Under the pieces are notes generated by a model, which searched no databases, was not told the DNA's origin, and saw nothing but the letters and a program-made list of their open reading frames with translations. Positions 6,277 through 8,417 of a DNA stretch of 8,417 nt are shown piece after piece. Made by a program: the position numbers and the translations under genes. The DNA lies in NCBI GenBank assembly GCA_029287105.1, contig JARFRT010000027.1, positions 1-8,417 of the forward strand. Reading direction: 5' to 3'. The first letter of the stretch is position 1; each line of letters begins with the position of its first letter. The stretch is from Akkermansiaceae bacterium (GTDB lineage Bacteria > Verrucomicrobiota > Verrucomicrobiia > Verrucomicrobiales > Akkermansiaceae).

Positions 6277-8417
6277 ATGATGTACGCAAGTCCTCACACA
6301 CACAAATTTTTTCTAGCAGCAGCAGTCATGTCGATGATAGTGCTCTCCGGATTCTGCTCGGCAGTGCTCGGAGCGGCCAATGTCACGGTCACTGACACGG
6401 GCGATTCCGGGGCTGGCACACTGAGGCAGGCGCTTATTGATGTAAATTCTCGCGGGGTCATCACCTTTGACCCGGCACTTTCGGGACAGACGATAACTTT
6501 GGGCGGGGAGCAACTGAAGATCAGCAAAAGCCTCAGCATTGACGCAACGATGTTGGTGAAGGGGATCACCATTTCGGGTGATAATTTATCACGGGTGTTA
6601 CGGATTGCCGACGGTATAACCGTCGAGTTGAACGGTCTGCGGATCACCGGGGGGGTGGGGAGCGATAATGGCGGCGGAATTTACATTTCGGCAGAAAGGC
6701 TGACTATCCGGAACTGCACCATCGACGGCAATCAGGCGAATTTAGGTGCTGGAATTTATAACCGTAACGTCATCACTACCGTCATCAACAGCACGATGAC
6801 GAACAACGTGGCCACTGCCAATGGAGGCGCGATCTATAACTGGCTTGGCCGCACGAAACTGATCCATTGCACCATCACCGGCAACACCGGCCCCGCGAAT
6901 AGCGGGGGCGGAGTCGCGAGTTATAATTCGGGCGGTGCAGAAACGGTGGTGACGAGCTCAATCATTTCCGGCAATACCGGCGGTGATGTCGACCGATTGG
7001 ATATCAACAGCTTCACAAGCGGCGGTTTCAATCTCATCGGCATCGGCGATGCGATCGTTTCTTTTAATCAATCCAGTGACCAGACCATGGTCTTGAACCC
7101 GCAACTCGCTACGCTGGGCAGCTACGGCGGGGCGACACCGACCATGCCTCCGATGGCCGGCAGTCCGGCGATCGACGCGGGGGGCGGCACGACCCAGCTC
7201 ACCGACCAGCGCGGCTTTCCCCGGGCGGTCGACGGAGACACCAATCCGCCAAACGGCAATATCGCGGACATAGGAGCAGCGGAACGGCTTACCGGAGCGA
7301 ACCTCACAGGCTTCGATCTTGGGGCTTTGAATATGGATGGTGTGGATCTGACCGGTGCGATTCTGACTGGTACGAATCTGACTGGTACGAATCTTGACAT
7401 AGCGAATCTCAGCAATGTGCGCTCCGGCGGAATTATCGGAATCCCAGCCGCATTGCCCGCCCCTTGGCGATTGACGGGGGGGTATTTGATTGGTCCCGGT
7501 GCGGATTTGAGCGGCGCGGATCTGAGCAGCTTGGATCTGAGTGGAGCGAATCTGAGTGGAGCGAATCTGACCGGCGCCAACCTCAGTGGAGCGGATCTGA
7601 GTGGAGCGAATCTGACCGGTGCGGATCTTAATTTGGCCAATCTCAACAATGTGCGCTCCGGAGGCATTATTGGAATCCCAGCCGCTTTGCCCGCCGATTG
7701 GCAATTGACGGGAGCATATTTGATTGGTCCCGGTGCGAATTTGAGTGGTGCGGATCTGAGCAGCTTGGATCTGAGTGGTGCGAATCTGAGTGGTGCGAAT
7801 CTAACCGGTGCTAATCTCAGTGATGCGAATCTGATTGGAGCGAATCTGAGTGGTGCGAATCTAACCGATGCCAACCTCAGTGGTGCGGATCTGAGTGGAG
7901 CGAATCTGGGTGGAGCGAATCTGACCGACGCCAACCTCAACGGTGCGGATCTGAGTGGGGCGAATCTGACCGGTGCGGATCTTGGCTTGGCCAATCTCAA
8001 CAACGTGCGCTCCGGAGGCATTATCGGAATCCCAGCCGCTTTGCCCGCCGATTGGCAATTGACGGGAGAATATTTGATTGGTCCCGGTGCGAATTTAAGT
8101 GGCGAGGATCTGAGTAGCTTGGATCTGAGTGGAGCGAATTTGAGTGGTGCGAATCTGACCGGTGCTAATCTCAGTGATGCGAATCTGAGTGGAGCGAATC
8201 TGAGTGGAGCGAATCTGACCGGTGCGGATCTTGTCTTGGCCAATCTCAACAAGGTGCGCTCCGGAGGCATTATCGGAATCCCAGCCGCTTTGCCCGCCGA
8301 TTGGCAATTGACGGGAGAATATTTGATTGGTCGCGGTGCGAATTTAAGTGGCGAGGGTCTGAGTAGCTGGGTTGTGAGTGGAGGGAGGTTGGGTGGTGGG
8401 TGTCGGTCCGGTGCGGG
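6277..8417 (+). CDS. Exported beta-helix / choice-of-anchor Q protein with pentapeptide-repeat region, truncated at right edge
   Basis: About 713 residues are present and the frame runs off the window. Residues 1-34 form a signal peptide (core FFLAAAVMSMIVLSGFCSAVLGA). The next segment, VTVTDTGDSGAGTLRQAL, begins a typical extracellular right-handed beta-helix domain. Its rungs carry repeats such as GGGIY, GAGIYN and GGAIYN with N-C-T-I and G-N motifs. At about 296-336 a choice-of-anchor Q ending is seen: SPAIDAGG, TDQRGFPRAVDGD and ADIGAAE. From about 339 onward come pentapeptide repeats of the A(N/D)L(S/T)G type, interrupted four times by a 28-residue cassette. The protein is probably on the cell surface or secreted, with a structural or adhesive role; no enzyme motif is visible. 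The start could be 6277, 6280 (ATGATG) or, less likely, 6214. The C-terminal anchor is outside the window. The final residues are unreliable because the terminal DNA looks error-laden. Confidence 0.88.
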   Translation, partial: MMYASPHTHKFFLAAAVMSMIVLSGFCSAVLGAANVTVTDTGDSGAGTLRQALIDVNSRGVITFDPALSGQTITLGGEQLKISKSLSIDATMLVKGITISGDNLSRVLRIADGITVELNGLRITGGVGSDNGGGIYISAERLTIRNCTIDGNQANLGAGIYNRNVITTVINSTMTNNVATANGGAIYNWLGRTKLIHCTITGNTGPANSGGGVASYNSGGAETVVTSSIISGNTGGDVDRLDINSFTSGGFNLIGIGDAIVSFNQSSDQTMVLNPQLATLGSYGGATPTMPPMAGSPAIDAGGGTTQLTDQRGFPRAVDGDTNPPNGNIADIGAAERLTGANLTGFDLGALNMDGVDLTGAILTGTNLTGTNLDIANLSNVRSGGIIGIPAALPAPWRLTGGYLIGPGADLSGADLSSLDLSGANLSGANLTGANLSGADLSGANLTGADLNLANLNNVRSGGIIGIPAALPADWQLTGAYLIGPGANLSGADLSSLDLSGANLSGANLTGANLSDANLIGANLSGANLTDANLSGADLSGANLGGANLTDANLNGADLSGANLTGADLGLANLNNVRSGGIIGIPAALPADWQLTGEYLIGPGANLSGEDLSSLDLSGANLSGANLTGANLSDANLSGANLSGANLTGADLVLANLNKVRSGGIIGIPAALPADWQLTGEYLIGRGANLSGEGLSSWVVSGGRLGGGCRSGA
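7417..8417 (+). repeat. Tandem modular repeat: 28-residue cassette plus variable pentapeptide block
   Basis: A cassette beginning VRSGGIIGIPAALP and ending YLIGPG starts at 7417, 7651, 8005 and 8254. The intervals are 234, 354 and 249 bases (78, 118 and 83 codons). After removing the 28-residue cassette, each module holds a whole number of pentapeptides: 10, 18 and 11. Each block opens with A(N/D)LSG-x(D)LSS-LDLSG and closes with L-x-(L)-ANLNN or ANLNK. Over the cassette DNA, the copy at 7417 differs from the 8005 copy at 9 of 84 bases and the 7651 copy at 2. The 8254 copy is identical over its first 79 bases. Confidence 0.9.
8333..8417. other. Probable low-quality sequence at contig end
   Basis: Aligned without gaps to the preceding module (from 8084), the first 79 bases of the last copy (8254-8332) are identical. 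Bases 8333-8417 then carry 17 substitutions, 14 to G and 3 to T, with none to A or C. They hit conserved pentapeptide codons and density rises toward the end. This is the signature of uncorrected read-end errors, not normal divergence. The reading frame stays open, but residues encoded here should not be trusted. Confidence 0.75.

Noticed and set aside
7122..8270. Long open frame on the minus strand, rich in Arg, Phe, Ala, Pro and Leu
   Set aside because: It is antisense to the pentapeptide repeats. Their restricted codons lack reverse-strand stops in this frame, so the openness is a by-product. It has no family resemblance.
8333..8417. Variable region of a diversity-generating retroelement
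   Set aside because: Substitutions hit A, C and T and always give G or T. There is no template repeat, reverse transcriptase or adenine-specific pattern in the window.
7291..8417. CRISPR-like or non-coding direct repeats
   Set aside because: Repeat spacing is always a multiple of three in one open frame and the translation is pentapeptide repeats, so this is a coding repeat.

Overview
The window is GC-rich bacterial DNA. The gene content points to the PVC superphylum: a Planctomycete-type cytochrome c/DUF1549/DUF1553 protein, a DUF1501 protein, an exported formylglycine sulfatase, and a surface beta-helix protein with a choice-of-anchor Q segment. Verrucomicrobiota is my first guess and Planctomycetota the alternative; nothing seen is diagnostic of a genus. 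No convincing Shine-Dalgarno sequence precedes any of the four genes. I saw no rRNA, tRNA, CRISPR array, transposase or phage gene.

Layout: (1) A minus-strand pair, a 984-aa PSCyt1-PSCyt2-PSD1 protein (1278-4232) followed after 5 bases by a Tat-exported DUF1501 protein (1-1272), which runs off the left edge. (2) A 237-bp divergent intergenic region (4233-4469). (3) A plus-strand exported sulfatase of 483 aa (4470-5921). (4) A 355-bp gene-free stretch (5922-6276) that is less GC-rich and contains several hairpins, two of which are mutually exclusive. (5) A plus-strand exported protein (6277 to beyond the right edge) with a right-handed beta-helix and choice-of-anchor Q segment, then a long pentapeptide-repeat region. 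A 28-residue cassette recurs four times in that region, between blocks of pentapeptides.

The sulfatase and the PSCyt/DUF1501 pair are back to back and could share regulation from 4233-4469. In PVC bacteria such genes often sit in loci for breakdown of sulfated polysaccharides. A joint role here is inference; no glycoside hydrolase or transporter lies in the window. The beta-helix/pentapeptide gene looks like a separate unit.

The strongest unexpected observations are two. The modular pentapeptide array grows more homogeneous toward its 3' side. The last 85 bases depart abruptly from the array, with every substitution giving G or T, which looks like sequence error at a contig end rather than biology. 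I found no convincing new defence or mobile system. The best candidates for undescribed biology are the repeat-cassette architecture of the surface protein and the possible structured element upstream of it.
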